From Bacteroidota bacterium (GTDB lineage Bacteria; Bacteroidota; Bacteroidia; Chitinophagales; Chitinophagaceae), in assembly GCA_023412975.1 (NCBI GenBank), contig JAEZRB010000344.1, positions 1-6,213 on the forward strand: a stretch of 6,213 nt of DNA, written 5' to 3'. Made by a program: the position numbers and the translations under genes. The notes under the pieces were generated by a model, which worked only from the letters and a program-made list of their open reading frames with translations, was not told where the DNA came from and did no database searches. Below, piece after piece: positions 5,932-6,213 of the stretch. Every line of letters begins with the position of its first letter. Position 1 is the first letter of the stretch.

Positions 5932-6213
5932 CAGAACCCTCCTCAGACACACGCATTGGAGAGCCTTTTATTGAGCTCCTTTCCGTTGACAGTACCAACA
6001 ATTATGCCCTGACGCAGGTACGTGCTGGTTTGGCACAACATGGTACTGCGTTTTTTGCGCATGAACAGCTTGCAGGGAAAGGTCAGCGTGGGAAATCCTG
6101 GACCACATCTCCTGACTCCAGCCTGATATTGAGTGTGGTGGTGAATCCCCGCCCCCTGACCATCAGCCAGCAGTTTCAGCTAAGTGCCTGCATCGGCCTG
6201 GCCGGAGTTGCTC
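5928..6213 (+). CDS. birA: Biotin--[acetyl-CoA-carboxylase] ligase BirA, N-terminal part (partial)
   Basis: These are the first 95 codons of a biotin protein ligase, cut by the right edge. The enzyme activates biotin as biotinyl-5'-AMP and attaches it to the lysine of biotin carboxyl carrier protein, which acetyl-CoA carboxylase and related enzymes need. Visible motifs are ELLSVDSTNNYA (16-27), with the conserved DSTN that opens the catalytic domain, and the biotinyl-AMP loop AGKGQRGKSW (49-58), the counterpart of GRGRRGR in E. coli BirA. The protein begins directly with the catalytic domain, so it lacks the N-terminal winged helix of E. coli BirA and should not itself be a repressor (group I type). 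The start is called as TTG at 5928-5930: an in-frame TAA lies immediately before it (5925-5927) and no ATG occurs in this frame later in the window. It is divergent from rsfS. Confidence 0.92.
   Translation, partial: MPEPSSDTRIGEPFIELLSVDSTNNYALTQVRAGLAQHGTAFFAHEQLAGKGQRGKSWTTSPDSSLILSVVVNPRPLTISQQFQLSACIGLAGVA

Overview
The window looks like an ordinary core segment of a Bacteroidota chromosome, most likely from the Chitinophagaceae or a near relative. This is judged from memory of protein families: the FtsH with a long Pro/Asn/Gly-rich N-terminus and glycine-rich linker, the LpxH-like hydrolase with a GNHD motif, the GKGQRGK-type BirA, and start sites without clear Shine-Dalgarno sequences all fit that phylum. 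No mobile element, CRISPR array, tRNA or rRNA was seen.

Layout: seven genes lie on the minus strand, and one partial gene on the plus strand diverges from them at the right end. In the direction of minus-strand transcription (right to left) they are rsfS (ribosome silencing factor, TTG start), ftsH (membrane AAA+ zinc protease), a LutC/YkgG-type LUD-domain protein, a gamma-glutamylcyclotransferase-like protein, an LpxH-family UDP-diacylglucosamine hydrolase, a secreted beta-propeller-like protein of unknown function, and the N-terminal part of an MscS-family channel that runs off the left edge. Gaps are short: 69, 30-50, minus 4 and 1 bp. The stretch from rsfS to mscS is therefore plausibly one transcription unit or two nested ones. 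The GGCT-like/lpxH pair overlaps by ATGA, and lpxH is followed by the next start after one base, so these three genes are the most tightly coupled.

The 129-bp divergent region (5799-5927) separates rsfS from birA (biotin ligase, catalytic domain only, TTG start, truncated by the right edge). It should hold promoters for both directions. It contains one exact match to the Bacteroidota -7 motif on the minus strand and, next to it, a 12-bp palindrome covering the birA start codon.

Functionally the cluster mixes ribosome hibernation, membrane protein quality control, lipid A synthesis and osmotic protection, with metabolic proteins of unclear substrate. I found no new defence or mobile system. 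The most notable non-gene signal is an 11-bp-arm inverted repeat inside the start of the LUD gene (3142-3164). The most notable gene-level points are the use of TTG by both divergent genes and the LpxH variant motif.
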